Of a stretch of DNA of 64,000 bases, positions 11,901 to 25,589 are shown piece by piece. A program made the translations under genes and the position numbers. The stretch spans positions 2,170,001 through 2,234,000 of the forward strand of contig JAGPNK010000001.1 in the NCBI GenBank assembly GCA_020746835.1. The letters are read 5' to 3'. This DNA is from Stachybotrys elegans. Its lineage: Eukaryota; Ascomycota; Sordariomycetes; Hypocreales; Stachybotryaceae. Under the pieces are notes generated by a model. It made no database searches, had not been told where the DNA came from, and saw nothing but the letters and a program-made list of their open reading frames with translations. The first letter of the stretch is position 1; each line of letters begins with the position of its first letter.

Positions 11901-13314
11901 TCCCGCCGCTGCCTGGGCAGGAGAGCAACGCCAACGCTCTGCAAAACGTAGCCGAAGAGGATATCAGCCTTGAGATGGCGACCCCCGAGAGCGGTGAGCG
12001 AGGCCGTCTCTTTGTCAAGGTCATGGGCGTCAAGGACCTCGATCTCCCCATTCCCAAGAACGAGCGAAGCTGGTTCAGCTTGACCCTGGACAACGGCGTC
12101 CACTGTGTCACCACAGCCTGGCTGGAGCTGGCGCGCAACGCCCCCATCGGACAGGAGTTTGAGCTCGTCGTCCCCAACGACCTGGAGTTCCAGCTCACCC
12201 TGAACGTCAAGCTTGAGAAGCCGGCCCCCGTGCTTCTCCCCGTCGCGTCGGCCAAGACAACCAAGCACAAGACGTCAACCTTCAGCAGAGTCTTCACGTC
12301 GCCCAAGAAGCGCAAGGAGCTGGAGCTGCGCCACAGGGAGGAGGAGGAGCGCCTCGCCCAGCAGCAGAGGGATGCACAGGCCCGCCAGCGCAAGGTTGCA
12401 CCCACTGCCTACGATCTCCTCTCCCCCATTGTGGCCGAGGATGGCAGCTTCGCACGTTCTTATGTCTGCCTCAAGGAGCACGAGAACCGATGCTTCGGCC
12501 GCCCGTACATGGCCGAGGTGGCTTGCTTCAACGAGTGGGCAACGGAAGAGGCTGGGTTTGCTTCTAGCGTCAAGAGCAAGCGCGGCAACACTGCCGTGGT
12601 TCGACGCGCGCCCTACAAGATCGGAAAGCTGGAGCTGCAGCTCCTGTTTGTGCCCCGACCCAAGAACTCAACCGATGAGGACATGCCCAAGAGCATGAAC
12701 TCGTGCATCAGGGAGCTCAAAGCTTCCGAGGAGAGGCTCGCCCGAAACTGGGAAGGCCATCTGAGCCAGCAAGGAGGAGACTGCCCCGTAAGTATTCCAG
12801 CTTCCTGCCTTTGATGAACCACTGCTGACAATGACTAAAGTACTGGCGTCGCCGCTACTTCAAGCTCGTCGGTACCAAGCTGACGGCGTACCACGAGGCG
12901 ACACGTCAGCCTCGTGCCACCATCAATCTCTCCAACGCCAAGCGGTTGATTGACGACCGCAGGGCATTGATGGAGAAGGAGACGACTGGAAAGAATGGCC
13001 GCCGCCGCAGGTCCGCCTTTGCTGAAGAAGAGGAAGGCTACATGTTCGTTGAGGAGGGCTTCCGAATCCGATTCAACAACGGCGAGGTGATTGACTTTTA
13101 CGCCGACACCGCCGAGGACAAGGAGGGCTGGATGAGGGTGCTGTCCGATATTATCGGTCGCGCCGACGGCGCCAACGACGAGGAGACGGGTGTGCGGTCC
13201 CGAGCCAAGTGGTGCGAGCTCGTACTCAAGAGGGAAGAGCAGCTACGTCGTCGTGCCGAGGGCCGAGCAGAGGGCCGCCGCGTCCACTCGCGCACCAAGA
13301 GCATGTACCTCTAA
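8940..13314 (+). CDS. bud4: Bud4/anillin-like septation protein with C-terminal PH domain
   Basis: Scaffold protein that organises septins and the contractile ring at septation sites in hyphae. Exons: 8940-8954 (5 codons), 9010-9150, 9242-12787 and 12841-13314, all GT-AG and in phase; about 1,391 residues. The first about 750 residues are disordered, Ser/Pro-rich with acidic DDD/EEE runs. An anillin-homology region (about 850-1,200) begins near RGRLFVKVMGVKDLDLPIP and includes a Lys/Arg/Gln coiled segment. Exon 4 starts YWRRRYFKLVGTKL, the first strand of the PH domain (about 1235-1350) that binds membrane phosphoinositides. The 15-nt first exon is supported by frame and by the lack of another start before the conserved SPR/RRSS region. 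Confidence 0.92.
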
Positions 13315-14324
13315 AAGAAAGAGAAGAGGAGAAGAAAAAAGGGGGGGCGGTAGGAGTGAATGAGGAGCAAGAAGGGAGCGATCCCGCTCCAGCCTGCAGA
13401 AGCCGGGAGCTCAGGCGGGCTGGAACTTGCTGAAAGACTTGGCGTGATTTGCCGTTTTGTCGCTGGTAAGGCAGCGTCGTCTGCCATGGCTGTTTATTAC
13501 GGAGCTTGATGTGTCTACGGTTGGTTTACGAGAGATGGCTGGGAGGAGCATGGCGAGACGATGCGCTTATTCGGCGTATTGAACGGTTCTCTTGTATGTT
13601 TTTTGGGTGTTGTTTTCTAGGGCGCAGCATCGGGGAAGGATTGTCCATTTGGTGTTTGTACAAAGATTCAGGACTTAATGAATTATGCGCCCTCCAATTA
13701 AAGAATCGAATGCACATGTAATGCATGAATGGCTGTCTACCATAGACATACTTGACATCGTGGTGTTGTTGGAGAGGTTGATGGGCATCACGTGATGGTT
13801 TACTGTTGTTGGTGATGCAGGATGCAGGTAAGGAAGGCACTATGACAGCCTCATGTCGCCAAGAGGTACGTCAGTTTTGGGGGGCCTGCGTGAAGACGGC
13901 TAGGTATTGGGGAATTGGAAGAAGTGTGAAGAGAGGCGCAGTCAATGAAACCAAGGTTTTCGACAGCTGCAGAGTTGCAGGGAAGCAAGTTGGGTGGGTA
14001 GGATCGAGCTGGAGCATGGAGGAAGGTACATTGCCGCGCGCACAAGGACAGCGCTGGGACCAGGTACCTCGATCCCCAAGCTCCGGGCTGACCACCATAG
14101 CACCTTTTAGCGGTATGAGTATGTACGGACAGTGCATTAACATTGCCCTGCCTCGTAGCATCCAACGTCTCACTTAGCACACGATACCCCCAAAAGCACT
14201 GGCCACAGTCGTTTGTGCCTGGTTCTGGTTCTGGTTCCATTCCAACCAAGCTTCCTCTTGTCCTCTCCTCTCCTCTCCTCCCTTTCCCCCTTCTTCACGC
14301 ACTCGTCTGCACCATCTCTACGCA
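13315..14324. other. Intergenic: bud4 3' end to crn1 promoter
   Basis: No gene is evident. The palindrome ATCACGTGAT at about 13788-13797 contains a CACGTG E-box (bHLH-type site). A (CTCCT)n pyrimidine repeat at about 14260-14280 lies just before the crn1 start. Confidence 0.5.
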
Positions 14325-16656
14325 ATGGCTGGCCGTTTCGTCCGCGCGTCCAAGTATCGTAAGTCGAAACCCGCCAATCCGTTGGCCCCTCGGCCCTGGG
14401 TGTCGCATTACCCTCTCCTTGACCCTCCCTCTCACTCTCTCTCTGTCTCCCATGCTGACGCCGGGCTGTTCCGCCCTGCGTAGGACACGTCTTCGGAAAG
14501 CCGACGAGGAAGGAGTTCTGCTACGATAACCTACGCATCAGCCGCAATGCCTGGGACACCAACTTGGTCAAGGTGCGACAACTGTGCTTCTGGGAGGCTT
14601 ATCCCGCCGCGCACAGGACCGAGGGCGCTGACAATGGCATGACAGGCCAACCCCGACTATCTCTCGGTCAATTGGGACGCATCTGGCGGTGGCGCCTTCG
14701 CCGTCATTCCCCTGAACGAGAAGGGAAAGTTGCCGGATCAGTTCCCCCTATTTCGAGGACATACCGCCGCCGTGCTCGACACCGACTGGTAGGCCAACCA
14801 CGCAATTGCTTCCTCGGCCGATGAAACAAAACCAGGGCGCACATGAGAGCTAACAGCTACTGAAGGAACCCTTTCAACGACCGCATCGTATCTTCGGCTT
14901 CCGAGGACGGCAAGGTCTTTATATGGGAGGTCCCCGAAGGCTTCACGCTCTACACCGATGCCGAGGAGATTGAGCACGTGTCTCCCGTAAGCAAGCTCGG
15001 CGGACACTCGAGGTTGGTCACATCCGCAAGCTTTCCCGCACTCGTGTCCTCCCGCCGTACTGACAGTTGCCCCTCAGGAAAGTTGGCCAGGTCCTGTTCA
15101 ACCCCGCCGCCGAGAACATCCTCGCATCCGCCTCGGGTGACTTCACCATCAAGCTGTGGGACGTCGCGACCGGACAGTCATCCCATACCCTCAAGCACAC
15201 CGACATTGTACAGAGCTTGACGTGGAACGCCAGCGGCAACCTGCTCGCCACCACCTCCCGAGACAAGAAGATCCGAGTATGGGATGTGCGCCAGGAGACG
15301 CCCGTACACGAGGGCGCGGGACACGGCGGTGCCAAGAACAGTAGGGCCGTCTGGATGGGCGAGCACAACCGCTTCGCCACGACGGGCTTCTCCAAGATGA
15401 GCGAGCGCCAGATTGCCCTGTGGGAGCCGGGCAGGACCGAGCCTATTGGAGGCTTCACCATGCTCGACTCCATCTCTGGTGTCTGCATGCCTTTCTGGGG
15501 TGAGCAAACTCCATCAAGACCGAGCTTCCCGGCGGAAATGGTAGACTGACAATGGTGTAGATGACGGCTCCAACTGTCTATACCTTGCCGGCAAGGGGTA
15601 AGAACTACACATCATGAGGGACCCGACTTCAGTGAGACGACGCTGACATGAAGCAGTGATGGAAACATCCGATACTACGAGTACGAGAACGACAAGTTCG
15701 AGTTCCTCAGCGAATACAAATCCGGAGAGCCCCAGCGCGGTATTGCCTTCCTGCCACGCCGAGGTATCAATGTAAGGCTACATGCAGCATGTCAATTAGC
15801 ACGGCGTCCGTGTGCTCATACGTTTGCATAGGTCCACGACAATGAGATTATGAGAGCTTTCAAGACGGTCAACGACTCGTACATTGAGCCCATCTCCTTC
15901 ACCGTTCCGCGTCGCGCGGAGACGTTCCAGGCCGACATCTTCCCTCCTGCTTTCGGAAACAAGCCTGCCGTCACCGCTCAGCAGTGGCTCAACGGCGAGA
16001 CCGGTCTGCCGGCCAAGATCGACTTTGAGAGCATCTACGAGGGCAACGCGCCCAAGGAGGTCCCCTCCGATTATAAGCCACCGGCACAGGTCACCCCTAC
16101 CCCTGCGCCTAAGCCCGCTCCCAAGGCCGCTCCTGAGGAGCCCAAGCCGGTCGTCTCCCGAACTCCCCCGCCGTCCATGAGTGAGCAGAAGAACTCCATG
16201 TCCGCCATGGCCAACAAGTTCCAGGACGACGAGGAGGACAAGACCAAGGAGGAGGACGCGTTCGAGGACGTGGCCAAGCGCCCTCAGAGGTCCGCCATGC
16301 CCATCCGCACCGAGTCCAAGCCTGCTCCCGCTCCAGCGGCTATCAAATCGCCTGTCACGGCCTCTGCTCCTGCTCCTGCCCCCACTCCGGCTCCCGCTCC
16401 CGTCTCTACCCCCGTGTCCGCTCCCACTCCCGCCGCTGCTCCCGCCACTACCGACTCTTCGACCGTGGTGTCCTCCCTGGACGAGATCAAGGTCCTGCTC
16501 GAGAATCAAACCAAGATTATCCACGCACAGAACGACCAGATCGGCATCCTGGCCACCGAGGTCGAGTCCCTCAAGAAGAAGGTCGGCTCCGGCTCTCAGG
16601 ACCAGAGCGAGCGCATCAGGCAGCTGGAGCTGGAGCTGGAAGAAGCCCGCTCCTAA
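14325..16656 (+). CDS. crn1: Coronin, actin-binding WD40 protein
   Basis: Binds F-actin and the Arp2/3 complex and controls actin patch turnover and polar growth. Eight exons: 14325-14358, 14484-14572, 14646-14788, 14866-15012, 15078-15499, 15561-15597, 15657-15771 and 15832-16656; all introns are GT-AG and the total is 1,812 nt, or 603 residues. The N-terminus MAGRFVRASKYRHVFG is the coronin signature, followed by a seven-bladed propeller with repeats such as IVSSASEDGKVFIWEVPEG and ASGDFTIKLWDV. Next come the coronin-specific extension (PRRAETFQADIFPPAFG), a Pro/Ala-rich linker (about 420-530) and a C-terminal coiled coil (about 545-603, heptads of Ile/Leu) for oligomerisation and Arp2/3 binding. 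Intron density is the highest in the window. Confidence 0.96.
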
Positions 16657-19600
16657 TCCTCTAGCGCATCTTTGTCTCTCTTTCTTTTTTTTTAACGAAT
16701 AATCTTCCCGCATGATGAGATACGCTGACGGCTGGGGTGAAGGGGGGAGGGGTTTTTGTTGGAAAAGAAAAAAGGGTATGAGTGTCGATGTTGGGCAGGT
16801 ACACGGGCATGTAGCTATACGGTGACGTTTGTACAGTGTAGTGCAGCAGAGAGATATGAGAGCCGGACTGTTATCTCGCCCTATCGTCACTTGCCTCGGG
16901 TAACCTGTCTTCTCGTTCGTCAGAGGGGTGGGGGGGGTGGCGTCGCTTCTCTGTTCATCTAGCTGGGTTATGTAGTTGTATGTGAGCGAAGGTCCGACAT
17001 GTGCAGTCACAGGACAAAACAGTGGTGCAGTCTCTTGGGCTTGCGCGAGTCGGTGGTGAAGAGTCAAGTGAGACGTAGTGCCGTCGGGCAGAGGCATGTT
17101 CCCATACCTAGTGTCCGTTCGATCTTTGCTGGGCTATTTTGGTCTGGCGTAGGCGGTTGTTGGGTACGCATGAACAGCTGTGCCATTGGCTCTTCGTCCC
17201 TTTCGTTCGCTCTTTACGTTGGCTAGGACTTGTAGTCGTGAAAACTGCTGGTCTGCGCGCCTGTGTAGTGGTTCTTGGAGTGAGGACAACACTTCATGCG
17301 AGGCATGCGAGTTTCTGCTTCTCTTCATTTTCTGTGTACTTTGTTGTGTGCCGGAAGCTGGGGCTGGTTGGCTCTTCTATCTGATATTTGGTGCTCTCGT
17401 GATGTGTCTTCTTGGTTGGCGGAGTGAAGCTTATTTTCGTTGCGACAATGATAAAAACACACGATACCATTTTTACCACCACGACTAGATACCAATCCAC
17501 CACATAGCAAAGACATATAAAAAAGTACAGTATCAAACAGCACAAATGGATAAAAACATATTTACCTACAGTGTTCTTGTTCCTCTCAACTGGAAGCAAT
17601 ATTTGCGTACAGTGCTGAATGTGATAAACCTACCCTATACACACGATGCATCATCAACCACGGATACACTCCAACACATCGCATGAGAACGACGTCCGCT
17701 AGTCGCCACTACCAAGGCTGAGCATCAGCCCAGCCATGCTTTGCTTGTACTATGAGTGTATTCGAGACACGGCACTCTCACTCGGTACTCCTCCCCTAGT
17801 CCTGTGGCGATCACACAAACCAACACTCCCCCCCGAGCATGGTGCCTTGCCCTGCACCAGAGACAAGGAAGCGAGGAGGAAACAAATCTTTTCTGGGAAA
17901 TCCAACATCCCCTGGAGAGGCGTAACGCCGGGATCACTATACCAAAAGAGTATACTATCCCGTGCGAACCATCCAATCGCGGAATTTAGCACCCCGGGCG
18001 AGAGCATCGACGTTATGCTCCAAGGTCCCACCGATGGCATCTGGACGATGGACCAGGGAGGACGGCCGTATGCAGTGTGTGATGGACGAATTATGGCGGA
18101 TGGGGCGACACTGTTTTGTGATGAGCGAGTCAGCGTCTAAACGACGGTGTAGAGAAGGATCGTGCGTGCTTGTGCGTGCGCGTGTGCGTGCTGAGGAAAC
18201 CCCCAGGGACCCTGCTCCTGGGGAGCATTTGTCAAGGTCTGGGCGGTTTCAGATTTTCTACAACGGGGCTACCCACCCCTCACCTCCGATCCCAACCACC
18301 GGCATTGATGGCAACTACGCGCAAGGCCGGTCGACTATTATGCATAGCGATAGCGCGTGCAGAGGCGAGGCGGGAAGGTTGATGGGGATTCCAGGCCTAC
18401 TAGGGCCGCGCGAAGAGTATCGCGGGACGAGATCGCCTGAGCTTTCCCCAAGGACATGATAACGGGGCCATTGGATCCCAAGACCCTTACGGAGCTGCTG
18501 GACGCGGCCCGGAAGAGCTAATCAATACCAGATCCTCTCGACCCTACCATGCCCAACAGACAAAGACGATGCCGTTGCAGAGGCAAGCTAGATATGTCTC
18601 CGACGTGGTTCATCGCCGCCTTTGGCCGCTGGAGGATTGCTTTCCAGTTTCAGTAAGAGGTACAATGGCGGCCAGATAGGACTCGATAAGTCTGGGGCAC
18701 CCGAGCATCCTGGAGGCACTTAGACGTCGCTCTCAACATATCCCGAACCATCGATGTGTTCGTAGATCCTTCAGCAGAGAGGGTGTGGTAGCCTGGCCGA
18801 AGTCCCAGCCTGCTGTTGTCCGTCATTTTCTCCAAGCGAACCGTCGGCCCAAGAGGTCTCCGTATCATGCGCGACGCAACATTTTGCCTCCAGCTGCCCG
18901 GATGCTAGCCAAAGACTGAATGGTACGGTGCCGGCCCAGGGTTCTGGATAGCACTCTTGGACCAACACGCGCCCCGAACCTCTCTGTATACTGTATAGTC
19001 GAGACGTTAGTACGGAGCTTGATGACAGAAACCTCTTGCCCAGACCCGTTGTGCTGCTTTTTTCGCAGTGTGAGGATCTTCTAGAAGCGTGCATACCCTG
19101 TTTCATCTTCCTGGGCCTCTATGTGATGGCGGTTTCAAATTATCCCTGACCCTCCAGATTGGATAAGGCGGCTTCCAACCCCCCGGCTGATCTCAAGCCC
19201 ATGGACGTTTTCACCATGCCACCAACTCTGGCCTGGTAGCCTCGGAAGGGGATCTGAGAGGTGAAGCGAACAATCATGGGCGATCGGACACCGAGGGCAG
19301 TGACAGGTCCACAACTGCCGTGGACAGGCATGAAAATAGACATCTGTGATGATGGCCTTGCGGCGTCATGATGAGCAGCGGGTGTGCGGCTGTCTGCCCG
19401 TAGCCTCGTTCTGTTTCAGGTCGCGCACGTTTGTAGGCTGAGGCCGACAGTAGGCAGTTGGTGTCCAAGAAGCAGAAAAGCCGGTCAAGATAAACGTCAT
19501 GCCAAGTTGAGCAAGGTGTACGCGGATGGGAAGGCAATGATCGCCGTTGCCGATATTGCAATGCCACACTTCCTAGTTCCTACGAAGGCACAGAAGGCAG

Positions 19601-22600
19601 AAGGGCCGACATGCGTCAGGCTCGTTCGGGTAGGCGGTTCTGTGGGATCAAATGCGCGTCACCCGCCGCCGGTGGGGGAAAGCGACGGCGACGGCGATGG
19701 TGGGTGGTATGTGCATCGTCTGGCTGCTGGGGGCACGATGTGGTGAGGAGCGGAAGCTTCATGATCACGCTCATGGACTTTCGACCGGACCGGCATCTCT
19801 TGTCGAGTAGCCGGCTCGGCTTTCATCGTAAGTGGCGCTCGAGAGGGCTACTCGAATAGTGACGGATCCTAGAGGGCGGCTCCATGCAAGCAAGAACCAC
19901 ATTGGGTAGTGACAAACTCCTCGATGACTATTTTGAGTAGCCGCTCTAGAAAACGAGAGTGGTGGGACCTCGTGACACTTGCGCATCTGGGACTGGATCA
20001 ATCGACCATGGCTTCCGTCGAGTTCAGCCACCAGGCTGCCTCAAATGCCCCCCCAATCCCAATGGCCAGCGTGAGCATTAAAGATCGGCTGAGAGGTTGC
20101 TATTCCTGGAAAGCGGCGTCCCGCTGGCGAGTGAGCGCAACGAGGCATCATCATGGTCGCTTCTGAGGGGGAAGAGCCTTATTCTGACGGAGCCAATCAC
20201 TGATGGGTGGCGGCCGTGAAACACTGCCACAGAAACATGGCAGGCTTCTGGTTGGCTGCAGCAGAATTCTTCATGTCGACTCGGGTCATCTTGACCCCTG
20301 AAACGGCAAGGGTTGTGCTGGCGGATGCAACGCTGGCGGCGCTCTGCTTGGTTGTTTGACGCTTCCTCCCGTGGGTCATGGCTCTCTCCAGTCGAATCAA
20401 CCGCTGTACTTGGCACCGGTGGCTGCTTTTTGTCTGGCCAGCTCCTCAGCATGGGCGCTACCACGCGCAAGGTTGCACAAAATAAACATGTATGGCCAGT
20501 AAGCCCCAGAAGAGCGGCCATGGGCTATGCGGCCTGGTGGATGCAAAATGGCCCAGCTGGCATCTCGCTCTCTGTCCAGATTGGCGAGCGTCGCGCCGCT
20601 ATGCCAGTGAGCGCCGCGTGGTCATGCTTCGATGTGCTGGGGAGGATCCATCGGAGTCATCATTCGCTCACACACAGCGTTCTGGAGCCGCTCAGTCTTC
20701 ATTCGTCCAAAGTTTCCAGACCCGTCGCCTGTCGAGTGTGTCGAGAATCCTCACGTGATGTCGATGCAGCTTTTAAAATTACAAAGGGGTGTTGCAGAAA
20801 CCACCAGCTGAACCTGGCCTGCATGGGTACATACATACATACTATCCTCCCGACAAGGGTTGCTCAGAGCAGCCATGCCTTCTTGGTCAATCGACGATCC
20901 ATTTGAGTCGGGAAATCAGCGCAACGGCCGAGCTTGGAAGTGCTCCGTGCGCGGCCGACGAGGTGGAAGGCTGGAGGCATTAGCCATCACATCAACGTCC
21001 AGGGGATGTGCGGGACGATCAAGCAGACATAAACTTGGAGTAACCTTGAAGGTCAGCTGTTTCAGAGAAGCCGGCTCCACGAGCCAGCAGGCATGGCACG
21101 GAGGTGAACGGGACAACACAAGTCTAACCGACACCGAGCAGCAGCCTCGACAAGCAGCGAGCCACGGCCGAGTTGCGTTGCTCCCAGTTCCCTCCATTTT
21201 ACCCCTGCTGGCGGAACAAGGCCGAACAACCGTCGCCATCGCATTTACCCGTCGTTGCGCTCAGCATCCGTCTCTTGCCAACGTGATCGTGTTGTGGGCA
21301 ATACTAGACTTGACCCACGCCCAGTACCAAGACCCATATTGAGAGAGGTATGAGAAACATGGCATTTTTTCGAGCGTGAAGCGGCGGTGCCATTTTCAAA
21401 CTCTATGCCACTGGGAAGCCATTACGAGATGGCATCGAAGGATATCACCTAATTGCTGGACACGTCGTCGGGACCAGGGGAGGAGGGGACCAGGCGCGCC
21501 CAATGAATGGCGGGAGACCACACCACCTGTGCCTACTTTGCTCCGCCGACGAGGTCTTGAAGATCTGGATGGTGGTGAATGGAAAGGGAAGCTGCCCTGC
21601 CATGACCGTAAATGTGTACGTGCATACATGCATGCATGCATATCCATGGCTGCATGATGGAGCAACGCGGCATTGACCAGGGCTGAATTCTGAGGTGGCC
21701 AGTGAGAGCGTCTCCAAGGTCGAGTCTGGCAGCATAAGGTTAGCGTGTAATTCTGAAGCATTGCGGCAAGCCGGTTTCATAATTCGGCAGGGGTTTCGGC
21801 TTTCCCCTGCTCACTCACCTCACAACGCTCGGAGCTTCTCACTCGACGTGGTTAGCCAGAGCGCGCGCAATCCACGTCGACCGGGGCTAGATGCATCATG
21901 GCTATGTCGATATTGCTGGTCGACCCGGCTTCCCTCCCCCCTTTCCTCTATACTCAACGGAGCATTCTGCAGACAGAACCCACGATCTGAGCAACGAGAT
22001 GCCGAGCCAGTACCGTCGTTTTTTTTATCCTCTGTAGCGCAATTCCCGATGGTACGGAGCATTTCCTCACGGCAGTTGATTCCAGGATAGTATAGTGTGC
22101 TGGGTGTGGAAGGGTGTGGAGAGGCGGGGAGGAGATTCGAGGTAGCCCCAATGTTATGGACATTTCCGCCCTCGCCTGGAACGAGATGGAGCTTGCAGTG
22201 CTTGTACTGTATGTAATTTGTATTGCTTTCTTCCTTCACGGCCAACTGGGAGTGGGGTTGAAGCTCAATGCTTGGAGCGTTGCTGTATATCAAGAACACC
22301 TTCTTAGTCTGGCGATGGATTTTCGTTGCAGCGTCGAGTTGACAACAGCTCATTTGACCTCTCGAGGTCATCCACATGTCAGCACACCTGCAAGACAAGG
22401 GACGATGCACACGGATCCTGAACTTCCGCATGGAGCATATCTTCGGCCTTGGGTAACAGAACCAGCCGAGGCTCATGGTTCGTAGTGGCTCAAAGCACAC
22501 GGTGCTTGTGTCGATGTGCGTGCTCTTCAGCTTCCTCCGCAGTGGCTGCCGGTGGCCGTTCCGCTAGGATGACTCGTGGAGATGATGCGCAAACTCCAGC

Positions 22601-25589
22601 CCACGGCGTTGTGGAAAGATCGTACGCTATGGCCGCCTTTTAGTACCAACATGGTACGCCACTCCGTTCATCATGAACGACGGCGTGCGGATGAAGTGGA
22701 CCTGGGCGCAAGATGACGCCTGATGGTCTTCTCTGTCAAGTCAGCGCGCTGTGCACCCAAAATTTGCGTAATTGACATGGCTGCTGACTAGGAGAGTCGC
22801 AACATCTTGTACGGAGTTGCTTATGACCGAACCTCATCTCCCCACGACTGACTAGCGAGGAACCCGGCTTCAGCCACATGTGCCCGAGTCCAAGGGTCAA
22901 GGAAATCTGTACCCTGCGCACGCATGCTGCAGGAACGAAGTTCAGATGCTTGCTTCCCACCTGTGGCCCAGCTAGCAAGGCATCCATATCCATGCTCTTG
23001 CGCTGCATTTAACAACAACGACCGGAATGCTACCTTGGCCAGGGGGCACAGTTCATGTGCCCTCGAGATTGGCCTGACCAGACTTTCTTGGCGGCCAAAT
23101 TCCAGGTGTTCGGTTTTGGTTGACGGCTTTGTTTCCAGAGATCCTTCTAGCATGCCTTTTGAGATTGACGTTTGACTCGCAAGATTCGTTCTGGCATCCG
23201 TAGATGGCCTCGAAATAGATGTCAGTGCAGCCGATATGGGAGTAATTTCCTTTGGGCCCCACTGGCCGACAGCTCTCGCCTGTTCTCGGTCATAGTTGAC
23301 GTGCCTGAGTTGTGGTATTAGGACCCTAGGCGATAGTCGTGGGTCGCTTTGCTCATTCTGTAGAAGCAATGTGCACATGGGACGGCGTACTCCGTAGAAC
23401 CAACCAGAATGGGGGTCTCGCATGCAGTGTTGGGCATAGCTGCACTGGGTCTAGAGTCAACAAGCGCCCTACATATTGTCTCTGCTGTGCTCCCTCGATG
23501 CTGTTGGACAGAAGGGCATGCGGGAGCAAATCTGAGGGGCCCAATCAGCGACTGAGCACTCTGTCCGAAACGGCTGCATGGCTGTCTCAGGAACCGCCAG
23601 ACACTAAGGACCAAGCATTGTGACTTGGATGTGATGAGGCGGCTGTGCTGTGACACGCGCCGCGATCCTCACGGCCAGATAGGTTAGCGGAGTCGAAGAA
23701 ACAAAAAAAAAACCCCAAAACAAACAAAACAAAAATGCAATGGAGGCTCGGGATGCCCTTGGGAGAGTCGGACCAACCTGCCCATCGAGGCATTGATAAG
23801 AGAGGATGCAGACCCCTAGCCTGGCAAACGCACTGTGCAGGCTGCATCCGTAGCTGATGTGCAATCCCCTTTTTGTAGAGACCACTGCCGAGGGAATCTG
23901 GGTCACCATTTGGAGGAGTGGATGAGGATTGCAAGGTTTCTATCCTGTTGGTTGAGCGCCTGCCTCGATGAGGGACAGTGAACAGAGGGAAGGCACATTC
24001 TACTGCTTTAGGTAGTAGTAGCTACGAAACAAGCGCCTGCCTGCCTTACCTCCACGTTTCTACGACAAGGCAGATGTTTGCTCTGAATTAAACGAACAAC
24101 CTTGAGTACCTTCAGCTCTATGTGGTCATACAAGATATGCAATGGCAGCTTCGAGGGAGGAGGCGCACTGTGATGGAGGACCCAAGCTCGCCGCCCCATT
24201 TCTGGAGAGCCCATGCTTGATAGAGGACATGCAATTCTGCCCGCGTACCTACACTATGCTAGAAGACGAGAATGCATCCATGAGTAACCACGATCTGGAA
24301 AGCCCATGAAGTGGAGAGGATGACTACAAGGATTGCAAAATAGAAGCCTCGATGACGATTTGAAAATGCACTTGACTTGACGATGGATGGACTTTTGGGA
24401 ACTGAAACGAGGCGCTGGGCTTGTGGCTCGCGGCTCGCCTCCCCCTTTGCCGTGCCGCTCTTGGATTTTGTTTTGTTTTCCGTTGCTGATAGCACAGTGG
24501 TACTCATTCCACAGGGTACCCACGTATCGACGGCCCACCAAACTGCCGTCGAGGTCGACAGAACCAGGGCATGGCAAGGTACGGATACCTTGCAGGCAGT
24601 AATAAATAACCATGATGAATGGTGATGGATGACAGCAGGGCCTCCACGTCCCGATCCCAGACACATACACAAGGCACGGGCTGGCCAGCGTACGGCAGAG
24701 CATAGTTAATTACACGTCCATTTTACCTCGCCGTCCCCCGATTACCTAAGATGAGGTCAAGTGTAAAAAAAAACAAAAAAAAGAGACAGGCAAATGGTGG
24801 ATGATATGATGGATGGTTCTCTGGCGACTACTAAGGTAGCCCACCCTCGACTCTGGGTCCCGTGCCTCCCTAGCGGGCCATGGTACCTGGAGAGTACTCA
24901 CTACGCCAGCTGGTGGATGCTATCGTGGCGCTCGGGCAGTTGTGAGCCAGAGGCGGGAATCGCAGAGGCGAGCAACGTAGGCTGGCGTGGTGTTCGCGCC
25001 CAGACGACGACGCACTGTCCACTCGCGGCGCACCGACCCTGCCCGGTCTGCATGTACCGCCAAGGTACCCTGCATGAGTGCTCCTGTGCACCTGTGCACC
25101 CGCCGTCCTGACCAGAGGAATCCCCACTGAACTGGTAGACTGCCCATGCAGAGTGGATGGAGGGTACCTTGGTACCTGGTCTGGCACCTTGCACTGGCAC
25201 CATGCACCCAGTCTGCCGTACGGAGAACCATTGCCAGTGCCAGTGCCAGTGCCAGTGCAAGTGCAAGTGGGAAGTGGATTAGTAGGTTCCTTTTTTGCCC
25301 TCTCGATTGTGGACCGTGGCCTCTGTGGGCTATGGACTGCTCTTGCCTGATGTCGGGTGCCTGGGGGGGCCACACCCACACCCACCCACCCGCCCACACC
25401 CACCACACATGCTCGCACCGCACTTTCGCACACCCTGCATTGCGCAGAGAAACAACCTGACCTGAGTACCTACCTGCCTTCCAGCCGCCACGCCAGGCCC
25501 AAGCCCAACCTACCGTCCCCAATTTTTCATTAAACCCCCGAGCCCGTCCGCCTCTCCCCCCATTCTTTCAGATCTTCTGAAAGCTCCTC
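16657..25589. other. Gene desert between crn1 and ste12
   Basis: About 8.9 kb with no ORF that looks like protein. The open frames are short, rich in Cys, Trp, Ser and Arg, overlap on both strands and show no domain. Base composition is mixed, not the A/T-rich pattern expected of heavily RIP-mutated repeats, and I see no terminal repeats or transposase fragments. Short repeats are present: catg/tgca alternation near 21624-21640, a GTGCCA-type hexamer at about 25231-25260, and a CACCC-rich run at about 25370-25405. It could be a large ste12 regulatory region or carry noncoding transcripts; neither can be shown from sequence alone. Confidence 0.55.
25231..25268. repeat. Short tandem hexamer (GTGCCA/GTGCAA)n
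   Basis: About five units of a six-base repeat, the last ones changed from GTGCCA to GTGCAA, within the noncoding region upstream of ste12. It is a microsatellite-like tract. Confidence 0.7.

Noticed and set aside
15796..17097. 433-residue minus-strand open frame over crn1
   Set aside because: It lies antisense to the coronin last exon and its 3' UTR, is built of Gly/Arg/Leu repeats mirroring the Pro/Ala linker, and has no domain.
21820..22500. 226-residue minus-strand ORF in the desert
   Set aside because: Cys/Ser/Arg-rich, no domain, no splice-consistent neighbours, overlapping equally long frames on the other strand.
17700..25400. Transposon or RIP-mutated repeat in the desert
   Set aside because: No terminal repeats, no transposase or reverse-transcriptase motifs, and no A/T-rich skew were seen by eye.
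25369..25405. CACCC-rich run as a telomere-like repeat
   Set aside because: Filamentous fungal telomeres are TTAGGG/CCCTAA repeats; this is a short irregular CA/CCC microsatellite.
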